DNA from: a bacterium UBP14_UBA6098
GTDB lineage: Bacteria; UBP14; UBA6098
Direction of reading: 5' to 3'
Assembly (NCBI GenBank): GCA_002428525.1
Contig: DIWU01000007.1
Coordinates: 1-37,719 of the forward strand
Length of the DNA: 37,719 nucleotides
The notes beneath the pieces are model-generated. The model worked only from the letters and a program-made list of their open reading frames with translations. It was not told where the DNA came from and searched no databases. A program made the translations under genes and the position numbers. Of the stretch, positions 6,725 to 14,825 are shown piece by piece. Each line of letters starts with the position of its first letter. The first letter of the stretch is position 1.

Positions 6725-7576
6725 TCAGAGGCCCAATCTTCTCTCCGCGGCCTCGACAGTCTGAGCGATAAGCGTGGCGATTGTCATCGGGCCGACGCCG
6801 CCGGGAACCGGCGTATAGGCCGAGCTTTTAGCCGCCGCCGCCTCGAGATCGACATCACCGCACTTCTCCGCCGGATGATAACCCGCGTCGATGATTATCG
6901 CGCCGTCCTTGATCCAATCGGCCTTGATAAACCTGGGGATTCCCACCGCGCCAACGATGATATCCGCAGTTTTGGCAATCGAGGGCAGGTCAACTGTCCG
7001 CGAATGGCAAATCGTCACCGTCGCGTGGCGGTTTAAAAGCATCATCGCCAAGGGCTTGCCGAGAATCGGGCTTCTGCCGACCACAACCGCATGCTTGCCC
7101 TTCGGGTCGATTCTATAATGGTCAATAAGGCGCATAATCCCCGCCGGAGTTGCGCTCCCGAAGGCGAATTCGCCCATAGCCATGCGCCCGAAGCCAAGGC
7201 TGGTGACGCCATCGACATCCTTTTCAAGCGCGATTCGGTCGAAGCAGGCGCGCTCGTCGATCTGCGAGGGCACAGGGTGCTGAAGCAAAATCCCCTCGAC
7301 GGCGGGGTCGGTGTTCAGTTCGTCGATCTTCGCGAGAAGCTCCTCCGTGGTCGTTTCCTTGGGAAGCTCGACCTTCCGCGACTCGATGCCGACCCTTTGG
7401 CAGGCGTTGCCCTTCATCTTGACATAGGTCGCGGAGGCTGGATCGTCCCCGACGAGAATCGTTGCCAAGACAGGTATTCTGCCGGTTCGTTCGATTATCC
7501 GCTGAGCCCTTACTGCCAGCGAGCTCTCAAGTTCTTTCGAGAGTGTTTTGCCGTCTAAAACAATCGGTTCACCCAT
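6725..7576 (-). CDS. folD: Methylenetetrahydrofolate dehydrogenase/cyclohydrolase
   Basis: Bifunctional cytoplasmic enzyme that converts 5,10-methylene-THF to 10-formyl-THF through the methenyl form, using NADP. The 283-aa length is normal. The signature with catalytic Lys is YVKMKGNACQRVGI near residues 51-64. The substrate motif GILLQHPVP is near 95-103, the dinucleotide-binding VVVGRSPILGKP near 160-171 and the C-terminal PGGVGPMT near 258-265. The promoter at 7609-7637 is near consensus. Its position next to metK and ahcY groups one-carbon and SAM-cycle genes. Confidence 0.96.
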   Translation of the reverse strand: MGEPIVLDGKTLSKELESSLAVRAQRIIERTGRIPVLATILVGDDPASATYVKMKGNACQRVGIESRKVELPKETTTEELLAKIDELNTDPAVEGILLQHPVPSQIDERACFDRIALEKDVDGVTSLGFGRMAMGEFAFGSATPAGIMRLIDHYRIDPKGKHAVVVGRSPILGKPLAMMLLNRHATVTICHSRTVDLPSIAKTADIIVGAVGIPRFIKADWIKDGAIIIDAGYHPAEKCGDVDLEAAAAKSSAYTPVPGGVGPMTIATLIAQTVEAAERRLGL

Positions 7577-7608
7577 CGTGGTCCCCTTTCTGAAAAATTT
7601 GCGTTCGG

Positions 7609-7637
7609 AATATAATGCGGCGCGGGGCCGATGTCAA
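7609..7637 (-). promoter_or_regulatory. Near-consensus promoter of folD
   Basis: On the minus strand, TTGACA (7632-7637), a 17-bp spacer and TATATT (7609-7614) match sigma-70 promoter spacing. It lies about 33 bp upstream of the folD start. Confidence 0.8.
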
Positions 7638-7743
7638 CGGCATAAATCGACTTCACAGCCCTGATGAATAATTTGGGGCAATACACAAAGTCAATTAAAC
7701 GACATTTCTTGGATATCGAAAATGGTCAGTATGTTTTAAAATA

Positions 7744-7772
7744 TTGACTTCAAAGCCGACTACCTATATATT
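7744..7772 (+). promoter_or_regulatory. Promoter of the isomerase-metK operon
   Basis: TTGACT (7744-7749), a 17-bp spacer and TATATT (7767-7772) lie in an AT-rich leader, about 30 bp before the first start codon. It is oriented away from the folD promoter, so the two units are divergent. Confidence 0.75.
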
Positions 7773-7805
7773 AAACAAATATTTTTTAGAACAATGGAGG
7801 TCGAT

Positions 7806-8873
7806 TTGTTAGATGATATGGCGATTTATAAAACCACCGATCCGGGCGGTATGCTCGAGCTTCTCCGAGCTTTTCCGAAACAGATCGAAGATGGCCGGCG
7901 GCTCGCGCAAGAGGCCGACCTCAAACCGCTTGCCGGAAGAAAGTTCGACAATATAGTCCTCTGCGGCATGGGCGGAAGCGCTATCGGCGGCGACCTCGTG
8001 AAATCATACACGATCGACAGCCTGCGCTTGCCCTTTGTTATCTGCCGCGATTACGACCTCCCCGGCTTCGTTAATGATGGATCGCTTGTCATCGGCGCGA
8101 GCTACTCCGGCAACACTGAGGAGACGCTGTCCGCCTTCGCGCAGGCCCTCGAGCGCGGAGCCTCGGCGGCGGTTTTATCGACCGGCGGCAAAATAATCGA
8201 AATAGCCCGCGAAAAGGGGCTTGTCCATATCGTCTTGCCCTCCGGTCTTCCTCCGAGGGCGGCGCTGGGCTATAGTTTTTCGCCGCTTCTAACCTTCTTC
8301 GAAAGGCTCGAATTTGTCGCCGACCAAACGGCGTTCATCAAGGAAACAGTGAGCCTCCTCGAGGACGGCGTCGATCAATATTCCCCCGAAGCGCCATGGG
8401 AGAAAAATGTCGCAAAAGCCACCGCGACCATTCTGCACGGCTCCCTTCCGATTATCTTCTCGGACGACACGCATTTCAATGCCGTGGCAGTCCGGTTTCG
8501 CGGGCAGATCAACGAAAACGCAAAGCAATTAGCCTATAGCGCGGCCCTCCCCGAGAACAACCATAACGAACTCGTCGGCTGGAAGGTTCTCGGTTCGCTC
8601 TCGAGCCTCATTCTCGGTGTTTTTCTCGAAGACGAGGGGATGAACCCCAGAGTGAAGTTCCGCATGGCCTTTCTCAAAAAAACCGTGCAAGAGTGCGATG
8701 TCGAGACCGTCTCCCTGCGCTCGAGCGGCAAGTCGCTTCTCGCGAGGATGTTCAGCCTCATCCAGCTCGGCGATTGGATCAGCTATTATATGGCCATCCT
8801 CAATTCCATCGACCCGAAACCGGTCGAGATAATCGACAAACTCAAGACCGCTTTAGCGGAGTTTAACAAATAG
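7806..8873 (+). CDS. Bifunctional phosphoglucose/phosphomannose isomerase
   Basis: Interconverts fructose-6-phosphate with glucose- or mannose-6-phosphate. A TTG at 7806 is chosen over the ATG at 7794: GGAGG at 7796-7800 is 5 bp before the TTG but inside a frame starting at the ATG, and the family typically begins MLDD. Two SIS domains are expected. The first has CGMGGSAIGGDL (about 58-69) and SYSGNTEET (about 99-107), the phosphosugar-binding signatures. The second is more diverged. The 355-aa length suits the family. With the next gene, a sugar nucleotidyltransferase, it may supply activated hexoses for glycan synthesis. Confidence 0.88.
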   Translation: MLDDMAIYKTTDPGGMLELLRAFPKQIEDGRRLAQEADLKPLAGRKFDNIVLCGMGGSAIGGDLVKSYTIDSLRLPFVICRDYDLPGFVNDGSLVIGASYSGNTEETLSAFAQALERGASAAVLSTGGKIIEIAREKGLVHIVLPSGLPPRAALGYSFSPLLTFFERLEFVADQTAFIKETVSLLEDGVDQYSPEAPWEKNVAKATATILHGSLPIIFSDDTHFNAVAVRFRGQINENAKQLAYSAALPENNHNELVGWKVLGSLSSLILGVFLEDEGMNPRVKFRMAFLKKTVQECDVETVSLRSSGKSLLARMFSLIQLGDWISYYMAILNSIDPKPVEIIDKLKTALAEFNK

Positions 8874-8879
8874 GAAAGT

Positions 8880-9872
8880 ATGCATAATCTAAAGGCCATA
8901 ATCCCGGTCGCGGGAGCGGGCACAAGGCTCAAACCCTTCACGACTACTGTGCCGAAGCCGTTGTTGCCGGTCGCGGGCAAACCGATCCTCGCCCACCTCT
9001 TGGACAACCTCGAGGAATTAGGCGTCGAAAGGTTCATCTTCATTATCGGCTATATGGGCGATAAGATTCGCGCCTTCGTCGATGCGAAGTATCCCGGAAA
9101 GGCCCAGTTCGTCGAACAACAGACACTGCTCGGCCTCGGCTACGCCGTCAAGCTCGGTCTCGGTCTATGCAAAAACGAGCCCGTCGTCGTTGCCTTGGGC
9201 GACACGATCATTGAGACGGATATGTCCGAGTTCGAGGTCGGATCGGCGAATATCATCGGGATCCACCGTGTCGATAATCCGAAAAGATTCGGGATAGTGG
9301 AACTCTCCGGCGACCGCATCGTCGGAATGGAGGAAAAACCCTCATCCCCGAAAAGCGATATGGCCATGACCGGCTTTTATCTTTTCGAGAACTCCGATAA
9401 AATCCTACGCGCTCTCGATCGATTGATCGAACAGAATATCAAAACCCGCGACGAGTTCCAACTCACCGACGCTATGAGTTTAATGCTTTCGGAGGGCGAC
9501 CTCTTCATCGCGCGCAAGATCGAGAACTGGCACGATTGCGGAACTGTCTCGACTATGCTCGAAACCAACGAACACCTTCTGAAAAAGGCGAAAACCCCGC
9601 CCTCCGACGGTTCGACGATCTTCATCGCACCGGTTTATATCGGCGAGGGCGCAAAGATTCGCCGTAGTATAGTCGGGCCGAATGTCTCCATCGGCGATGG
9701 CGCAGTTGTCGAGGATTCGATCATCTCGGATTCGATCATCGGCGACCGCTCCTCGATCGAGCGCGCCCACCTTAAATACAGTATTCTCGGGAACGAATCC
9801 GCCTATCGTGGCCGATGGGCAAAGATGATACTCGGTGACCATTCCGAGGGCGGCTATTACAACGATAAATAA
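8880..9872 (+). CDS. Sugar-1-phosphate nucleotidyltransferase
   Basis: Makes an NDP-sugar from a sugar-1-phosphate and NTP. The N-terminal nucleotidyltransferase fold begins with the signature IIPVAGAGTRLKPFT and VPKPLLPVAGKP (about residues 7-35). Residues from about 245 form short hexapeptide repeats (IGPNVSIGDGAVVEDSIIS-type) of a left-handed beta helix. The architecture matches the long glucose-1-phosphate thymidylyl- or uridylyltransferase group, but the exact sugar and base cannot be read. It starts 6 bp after the isomerase stop and is clearly in the same operon. Confidence 0.88.
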   Translation: MHNLKAIIPVAGAGTRLKPFTTTVPKPLLPVAGKPILAHLLDNLEELGVERFIFIIGYMGDKIRAFVDAKYPGKAQFVEQQTLLGLGYAVKLGLGLCKNEPVVVALGDTIIETDMSEFEVGSANIIGIHRVDNPKRFGIVELSGDRIVGMEEKPSSPKSDMAMTGFYLFENSDKILRALDRLIEQNIKTRDEFQLTDAMSLMLSEGDLFIARKIENWHDCGTVSTMLETNEHLLKKAKTPPSDGSTIFIAPVYIGEGAKIRRSIVGPNVSIGDGAVVEDSIISDSIIGDRSSIERAHLKYSILGNESAYRGRWAKMILGDHSEGGYYNDK

Positions 9873-9895
9873 AAATTATTGACGAAAGGAAAACG

Positions 9896-11038
9896 ATGGA
9901 CAAGTTCTTTTTCACCTCTGAAAGCGTCACCGAGGGGCATCCCGACAAGATTTGCGATCAGATCTCCGATGCTGTTCTCGATGCGGTTCTCGAGCTCGAC
10001 CCTAAGGGCAGAGTGGCCTGCGAGGCTTTCACTACAACCGGTTTAGTCTTGGTTGGCGGCGAGATCACTACAAACGCATATGTCGATATACCAAACATCA
10101 CGCGTGATACAATCCGCCAGATCGGTTATCACGACCCCCACGCCGGCTTCCAGTGGGAAAATGTCGCGGTCGTCACAACGATAGACAAGCAATCGCCGGA
10201 TATTGCGATGGGCGTCGATCGCGACGGCGCCGGTGATCAGGGGATTATGTTCGGTTATGCCTGCAACGAGACTGAGGTCTTGATGCCACTCCCGATCACC
10301 CTCGCGCACCGCCTCACAATGCGCCTCGCCGAGGTCAGGCGCTCGGGCATTCTCGATTGGCTTCGCCCCGACGGTAAATCGCAGGTGACAGTCGAATACG
10401 AAAACGGCGTCCCTAAGAGAATCGACGCGGTTGTTATAAGCACTCAGCATACGCCCGATATCGATATGGAGGAACTGCGCCCGGCAATCTATAAGCATAT
10501 CATTCAACCGGTTATCCCCGAGGAGATGCTCGATAAAAATACCAAGTATCATATCAACCCGACCGGAAGATTCGTCCTCGGCGGCCCCGTCGCGGATACC
10601 GGTCTCACCGGCCGAAAGATCATCGTCGATACCTATGGCGGTGTCGGAAGCCACGGCGGTGGGTGCTTTTCCGGCAAAGACCCCTCGAAGGTCGATCGTT
10701 CCGCGAGCTATATGGCCAGATACATTGCGAAAAACCTCGTCGCGGCGGGCTTGGCCGATAGGTGCGAGATTCAGCTCGCCTATGCTATCGGCGTCGCAGA
10801 GCCTGTGAGCGTGATGGTTAACACCTATTGCACCGGCAAGATCGCTGAAATCGAACTTATCAAATTGGTCAGAAAATTCTTCCCGCTTACGCCCAAGGCG
10901 ATGATCAACTATCTTGATCTTCTCCGGCCGATTTACTTGAAAACCGCGGCTTACGGCCATTTCGGGCGCGAGCTTCCCGAATTCACGTGGGAAAAGACAG
11001 ACCTCGCGGACGATATTAGAGCCAAGGCAGGTATCTAA
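9896..11038 (+). CDS. metK: S-adenosylmethionine synthetase
   Basis: Makes S-adenosylmethionine from methionine and ATP. The 380 aa are normal. GHPDKICDQISDAVLD is near residues 14-29, GAGDQGIMFGYA near 112-123, and GGGCFSGKDPSKVDRSA (P-loop and metal-binding part) near 255-271. A GAAAGGA ribosome site lies just upstream. It is the third gene in the operon from 7806. SAM cycling continues with ahcY at 12029, beyond a structured intergenic region. Confidence 0.97.
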   Translation: MDKFFFTSESVTEGHPDKICDQISDAVLDAVLELDPKGRVACEAFTTTGLVLVGGEITTNAYVDIPNITRDTIRQIGYHDPHAGFQWENVAVVTTIDKQSPDIAMGVDRDGAGDQGIMFGYACNETEVLMPLPITLAHRLTMRLAEVRRSGILDWLRPDGKSQVTVEYENGVPKRIDAVVISTQHTPDIDMEELRPAIYKHIIQPVIPEEMLDKNTKYHINPTGRFVLGGPVADTGLTGRKIIVDTYGGVGSHGGGCFSGKDPSKVDRSASYMARYIAKNLVAAGLADRCEIQLAYAIGVAEPVSVMVNTYCTGKIAEIELIKLVRKFFPLTPKAMINYLDLLRPIYLKTAAYGHFGRELPEFTWEKTDLADDIRAKAGI

Positions 11039-11057
11039 TTCGACCTCAAGGAGTGCA

Positions 11058-11678
11058 ATGAGAATAGCTTTCGTAATTATGTCAATAATGACAATAATGT
11101 TCGCACAAAACAACGAGATTAAGCTCCCGGCTCCCGATTTGGATCGCGGTCTGCCTGTGATGCAAGCCCTTTCGCTCAGGGCCTCTGCGACTGAGTTCGA
11201 TACCACAGATCTGAATCCGCAGGACATCTCCGATCTCCTGTGGGCGGCAAATGGAATCAATCGCCCCGATTCCGGCAAGCGAACAGCCCCTTCGGCGATG
11301 AATTCGCAGGATATCGATGTCTATGTTTTCACCAAAGAAGCTGTTTATCTCTATGAACCTCAAGAGCATAAGCTCGTCTTCGTAGCAGAGGGCGACAATA
11401 GACTTCTCGTTGCCGGTAGGCAGGAAGCCCACGCGAAAGCACCGGTCATCCTGCTTCTCGTTTCCGATATATCGAAATTCAAACTCGGCGAGGACTCGCT
11501 TAAAATGATCTGGGCCGCCGAAGATGCGGGCATTGTCTCACAGAATATCGCTATATTTTGCGCAGGGGTCGGCCTTTCAACCCGCCCGCGGGCCTCGATG
11601 GATATAGAGGCTATTTGTGAGCTACTGAAGCTCTCCGAATCACAGCATCCTATGCTGAACAACCCGGTCTCTAATTGA
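11058..11678 (+). CDS. Exported nitroreductase-family protein (SagB-like)
   Basis: A flavin-dependent nitroreductase-fold protein. The N-terminal 16-20 residues (MRIAFVIMSIMTIMFA) form a signal peptide. Then comes the typical LSLRASATEFD segment (near 36-46), LLWAANGINRPDSGKRTAPSA (about 60-80) and YLYEPQEHKL, as in SagB/ThcOx-type dehydrogenases. At 206 aa it is a single-domain form. AAGGAG precedes the ATG. It is the last gene of the metK operon. The substrate is unknown; the link to metK may be only co-transcription. Confidence 0.8.
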   Translation: MRIAFVIMSIMTIMFAQNNEIKLPAPDLDRGLPVMQALSLRASATEFDTTDLNPQDISDLLWAANGINRPDSGKRTAPSAMNSQDIDVYVFTKEAVYLYEPQEHKLVFVAEGDNRLLVAGRQEAHAKAPVILLLVSDISKFKLGEDSLKMIWAAEDAGIVSQNIAIFCAGVGLSTRPRASMDIEAICELLKLSESQHPMLNNPVSN

Positions 11679-11693
11679 ATTAGATCGGAGACC
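11666..11693 (+). other. Hairpin overlapping the nitroreductase stop codon
   Basis: GGTCTC (11666-11671) pairs with GAGACC (11688-11693), and CTAATT pairs with AATTAG inside. No T-run follows, so it is not a standard terminator. It may stabilise the 3' end of the mRNA. Confidence 0.45.
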
Positions 11694-11725
11694 GCAAATT
11701 AGAAATGTTCCCGAGAATACCGCCC

Positions 11726-11846
11726 GGGGCGTCGGCCCAATCGGCGCTTCGCGCAGATTGGGCCGAGGCGGTCGGCGTGTTGACTTTATTCCCATAAGAA
11801 TCTTTCGCCGACCGCCTCGGTGCGAGGTTACTCGCGCCGACGCCCC
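11726..11846 (+). other. Large cloverleaf-forming inverted-repeat element (121 nt)
   Basis: Four helices close on one junction. The outer stem is 11 bp (11726-11736 with 11836-11846, GGGGCGTCGGC arm). Arm A has 6-9 bp (11734-11742 with 11756-11764), with an inner GCGC/GCGC hairpin. Arm B is a perfect 15-bp stem (11763-11777 with 11806-11820) with a 28-base loop. Arm C is GCGAG/CTCGC (11822-11826 with 11831-11835). The loop of arm B (TTATTCCC) can also pair with GGGGCAATAA just downstream. It lies between the metK operon and the ahcY promoter. It is either a structured RNA in the metK operon 3' UTR or a non-autonomous palindromic element. Confidence 0.7.
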
Positions 11847-11874
11847 TTGTTGGGGCAATAAGTTTTAAAACCTC

Positions 11875-11902
11875 TTGACCCTATCGGTATTATGTATATA
11901 AT
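11875..11902 (+). promoter_or_regulatory. Promoter of ahcY
   Basis: TTGACC (11875-11880), a 16-bp spacer and a consensus TATAAT (11897-11902). The -35 region is the left arm of an imperfect inverted repeat, CTCTTGAcCC...GGaTCAAGAG (11873-11926), that spans the whole promoter and could be a regulator site. Confidence 0.8.
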
Positions 11903-11908
11903 ATCTGC

Positions 11909-12028
11909 CTATTATGGGATCAAGAGCGGGGCCAAATATCATCCTTCCGGGGCGGCGAGCCTCGAAAAGTGTCAACAATGATTGTCAATGGAACGCTATG
12001 TCGTTCTTTACTCGACAGGAGTGTATAA
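11909..12028 (+). promoter_or_regulatory. Structured ahcY leader, candidate cis-regulatory RNA
   Basis: About 120 nt of leader from the predicted start site to the ATG. It includes hairpin CGGGGC/GCCTCG with a GGCGA loop (11948-11964), the palindrome ACAATgATTGT (about 11976-11986), and hairpin GAACG/CGTTC (11991-12006) 10 bp before the AGGAG ribosome site. The 5' part (ATCAAGAG) resembles the start of SAM-I riboswitches, but the rest of that fold is absent. I could not match the known SAH riboswitch either. The position upstream of the SAH-cleaving enzyme makes ligand control plausible but unproven. Confidence 0.4.
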
Positions 12029-13285
12029 ATGAATTATGATATTGCTGACAAGTCTTTAGCGCCCAAAGGGTTAAAGAGAATCAGATGGGCCGATAAAAAC
12101 ATGCCTGTTTTGCAGGTCATTCGTGAACGTTTCGAACGGGAAAAACCGCTTAATGGGTTGAAGATGTCGGCCTGCCTTCATGTGACTGCCGAAACTGCTA
12201 ACTTGGCGCGCACTCTCGTTGCCGGCGGCGCGGATTTGATGCTTATCGCGTCGAACCCGCTATCGACTCAGGACGACGTTGCCGCCTCGCTGGTCGAGGA
12301 TTTCGGGATGCAGGTGCAGGCCATACACGGCGAGGATCACGAGACCTATTACAAGCATGTCCGCGCCGCCTCGGCACGCGGCCCGGTCATCACTATGGAT
12401 GACGGCGCCGACCTCGTTTCAACGATTCACAAGGAATTCCCCGAGCTTGGCTCCAAAATCCTCGGCAGTATGGAGGAAACGACCACCGGTGTGATCCGTC
12501 TTCGCGCTATGGCTAAGGACGGCGCCCTCAGGTTTCCGGTCATCGCAGTCAACGACGCCAAGACAAAACACTTCTTCGATAACCGCTACGGCACCGGCCA
12601 ATCGACCCTCGACGGTATAATCCGCGCAACGGATACGCTGATCGCGGGCAAAAAGGTTGTCGTCGCCGGTTATGGCTGGTGCGGCAAGGGCTTTGCAATG
12701 CGCGCGAAGGGCCACGGCGCGTTGGTCATCGTCACGGAGGTTGACCCGATCAAGGCCATCGAGGCCGCTATGGACGGCTTCGAGGTCATGCCTATGGCCG
12801 ATGCCGCGCCGATCGGCGATATCTTCTGCACCCTCACCGGCGATATCCATATCGTTCGCCCCGAGCATTTCCAAGTTATGAAGGACGGCGCGATCGTTGC
12901 AAACAGCGGCCATTTCGATGTCGAACTCGACCTGCCCGGGCTCGCGAAGATCGCCACAAAAATCACCCGCGATGTCCGCCTTGTCACCGACGAGTATATC
13001 CTGCCTTCCGGCAGGAGGGTTTTCGTTCTCGCAGATGGCAGGCTCGTCAATCTTGCCGCCGCTGAGGGCCATCCGGCCGATGTCATGGATATGTCGTTCG
13101 CGGTGCAAGCCCTTACCAGCGAATGGGTTGTAAAGCACCCCGGCCTCGCGGTAGCCGTTCACGAGGTTCCCGAGGAGATCGACGACTGGGTCAGTCGCCT
13201 AAAGCTCCAAACCATGGGCATCTCAATCGATACCCTAACCCCCGAGCAGGTCGAATACCTCGCCAGCTGGGAGATGGGGACTTAG
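12029..13285 (+). CDS. ahcY: Adenosylhomocysteinase
   Basis: Hydrolyses S-adenosylhomocysteine to adenosine and homocysteine with tightly bound NAD. At 418 aa it is the shorter form that lacks the approximately 40-aa insertion of many proteobacterial and plant enzymes. The substrate and catalytic segment MDDGADLV is near residues 121-128, EETTTGVIRL near 149-158 and NDAKTKHFFDNRYGTGQS near 175-192. The NAD fold is VVAGYGWCGKG near 211-221. LVNLAAAEGHPADVMD is near 346-361. An AGGAG site lies before the ATG. It has its own promoter, leader and terminator. SAH removal complements metK upstream. Confidence 0.96.
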   Translation: MNYDIADKSLAPKGLKRIRWADKNMPVLQVIRERFEREKPLNGLKMSACLHVTAETANLARTLVAGGADLMLIASNPLSTQDDVAASLVEDFGMQVQAIHGEDHETYYKHVRAASARGPVITMDDGADLVSTIHKEFPELGSKILGSMEETTTGVIRLRAMAKDGALRFPVIAVNDAKTKHFFDNRYGTGQSTLDGIIRATDTLIAGKKVVVAGYGWCGKGFAMRAKGHGALVIVTEVDPIKAIEAAMDGFEVMPMADAAPIGDIFCTLTGDIHIVRPEHFQVMKDGAIVANSGHFDVELDLPGLAKIATKITRDVRLVTDEYILPSGRRVFVLADGRLVNLAAAEGHPADVMDMSFAVQALTSEWVVKHPGLAVAVHEVPEEIDDWVSRLKLQTMGISIDTLTPEQVEYLASWEMGT

Positions 13286-13351
13286 GAGAGGGTAAAAAGC
13301 AAAGGGGAAAAGGCAAAGGGCAAAGACAGTTTTACTTTGCCGATTCTTCTC

Positions 13352-13379
13352 AGGGGCGTATCGCATGCGCCCCTTTTTT
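13352..13379 (+). terminator. Rho-independent terminator of ahcY
   Basis: AGGGGCG and CGCCCCT form a stem (extendable by TA/TG pairs), followed by six T. The stem resembles a degenerate copy of the 28-bp palindrome at 3801-3828, as if a dispersed repeat were reused as terminator. The preceding 60 bases are a purine-rich tract (GGGTAAAAAGCAAAGGGG-like). Confidence 0.75.
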
Positions 13380-13510
13380 ATCCTACGCGATAAATCATAT
13401 TCCTAAACTCAGAGGGATAGCTCAACTCCTTCATTGTTCATTAGATCATGCTATAAAAGCGCTTGCATTTTCACGAGCCAAGCTTTTTCATTCAAAACTC
13501 ATTTTCCCAC

Positions 13511-13539
13511 TTGACATCGAGGCCTCCCCGAATTATCGT
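13511..13539 (+). promoter_or_regulatory. Promoter of the micro-gene
   Basis: TTGACA (13511-13516), a 17-bp spacer and TATCGT (13534-13539), about 66 bp before the ATG at 13606. Confidence 0.6.
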
Positions 13540-13605
13540 AAATAGTGAACAGCGGTTGTATATAGGAATAGTCCCAAAACGCCGCGAATTTTCCAAGGAG
13601 GAACC

Positions 13606-13683
13606 ATGGCGAAGCAGTGCGCCAAAAAAACCGAAGCCCCGAAAGCCGAAAAACCTAAGAAGGCTCCGGCCAAGAAGAAATAG
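13606..13683 (+). CDS. Lys/Ala/Pro-rich basic micro-protein (25 aa)
   Basis: AAGGAGG lies 6 bp before ATG. The peptide starts MAKQCAKKTEAP and ends APAKKK, with ten Lys and one Cys. A promoter at 13511-13539 and a terminator at 13746-13776 frame it, which makes it a complete independent unit. The composition recalls histone H1-like tails or the Thx-type small ribosomal peptide, so nucleic-acid binding is a reasonable guess. I do not recognise the family. Confidence 0.6.
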   Translation: MAKQCAKKTEAPKAEKPKKAPAKKK

Positions 13684-13745
13684 CAATCCGGATTTTTGGG
13701 CACGCCTTTACGTCCCGAATTGAAGGATTTGCTTGCCATGATTAT

Positions 13746-13776
13746 AACCGGCGTGCTTTAGGTTCGCCGGTTTTTA
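13746..13776. terminator. Bidirectional-looking terminator after the micro-gene
   Basis: AACCGGCG (13746-13753) pairs with CGCCGGTT (13765-13772) across an 11-base loop, followed by a T-rich tail. It also sits at the 3' end of the minus-strand pseudogene. Confidence 0.8.
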
Positions 13777-14552
13777 TTTCAATAACAAGTCCATTATACT
13801 CACAAAGCGCGTTCTACTGATCGGATGATGGGCAATGATCCTTCCGTTCAGAATAAATCCAAATGCCAAAGGGGCAGGGGCTTGCCTGTGCCTCGGCAGG
13901 GCCTTTAGGCTCGACAAGGGGGATTTTTAAGCCCCCGATCCCTCGCGCGAAATCTACGATCTCTCTGACATTCTTCACTGTATATGGACACTGGTCGCTA
14001 CGAAAAATATATAAGCCGTCGGAATACCCAGCAGGTCTTTACTCGAGGTCGGGCGCGAATCGCGGTGAGGGCGCCGTTGAATCAAACCTCAGCGCGAGTA
14101 GCTCGAAATCCGGCTTAACCCTATTTATTAACAACCTCGAAGCCGTGCTCCAAAAATATCCCGCTTCCGGCCATAAACGAGCACTTCCGCGCGACTACCG
14201 CAACACCGTGCTTACCGTTCTCACGGGACTCGCGCAAACACCCCTCGAGTAGAAGTGAGCTGTAACCCTTGCCCTTGTATTCATTTTTTAAACCGGTGAA
14301 TAGGCAATGAATGAACATAAACCCTCCGGCCTCTAACGGCCGTCAACAATCTTCGCCGGGAATATACTCGATCATCCCCTGATTTCCGTCTTTCGCGGAA
14401 ACAAGAGTTTTCAACCTAAGACCCTCTTTATAACGCGCTTCGAGCCAATCGGACTTCTCTCCGAACCCGGGCGTCTTTGGGCTTTTATATCCTCAAACCC
14501 CGAAATCATGGATATTCTCGCAGTTTGTGTTGATAATACATATTTCTTTCAA
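13774..14552 (-). pseudogene. Decayed GNAT acetyltransferase with YoaP-like C-terminus
   Basis: Read across frames, the minus strand yields a nearly full-length GNAT-YoaP protein. First come N-terminal INTNCENIHDFG and GEKSDWLEARYKEGL. Then IEYIPGE and GFMFIHCLF lead to the acetyl-CoA site NEYKGKGYSSLLLE and FLEHGFEVV (open at 14121-14318). PDFELLALRFDSTAPSPRF follows, then the YoaP-like RSDQCPYTVKNV and FILNGRIIAHHPISRTRF. In-frame stops lie at about 14493-14495, 14343-14345, 14121-14123 and 14039-14041, with frameshifts near 14115 and 13865. The intact enzyme would acetylate a small substrate. The stops are of several kinds (TGA, TAG, TAA), so this is decay, not recoding. The start is approximate. 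Confidence 0.85.
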
Positions 14553-14825
14553 TTTTTACCACAATGTTTATTTATAATAATAAAGTTATTTCTAAGTAAT
14601 TCAATAGCGGTTTTTGAAAAAGCTTAGTCGATAAAAATTAAGCATAAGCATCGCAGTTTACCTTCAGAATTTAGATAAAGTTCTATCGAAAACAAAACTC
14701 ATTCGGAAATCGTGTTCAAAACTGGCGAAATATCAATCGCTAACAACTATCCGCTATTCGAGTAAAACGCCATTAAGTAAACACTTAAACAAATTAACTA
14801 ATCAACGCAATACAATCATTCGAGC
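14553..14825. other. AT-rich spacer, no gene seen
   Basis: Runs of A and T with no long open frame and no clear hairpin with T-run. It precedes the tRNA-Leu promoter and separates it from the pseudogene. Confidence 0.6.

Noticed and set aside
11915..11970. ATCAAGAG followed by GG-rich sequence, resembling the start of a SAM-I riboswitch
   Set aside because: The conserved GAUGA kink-turn, GGCAACC and the closing P1 strand are not present.
14343..14495. TGA codons inside the GNAT-like frame at positions where the family has Trp or Cys
   Set aside because: Read-through or recoding was considered, but TAG, TAA and frameshifts occur in the same gene, and TGA is used as an ordinary stop by neighbours (for example at 11676-11678).
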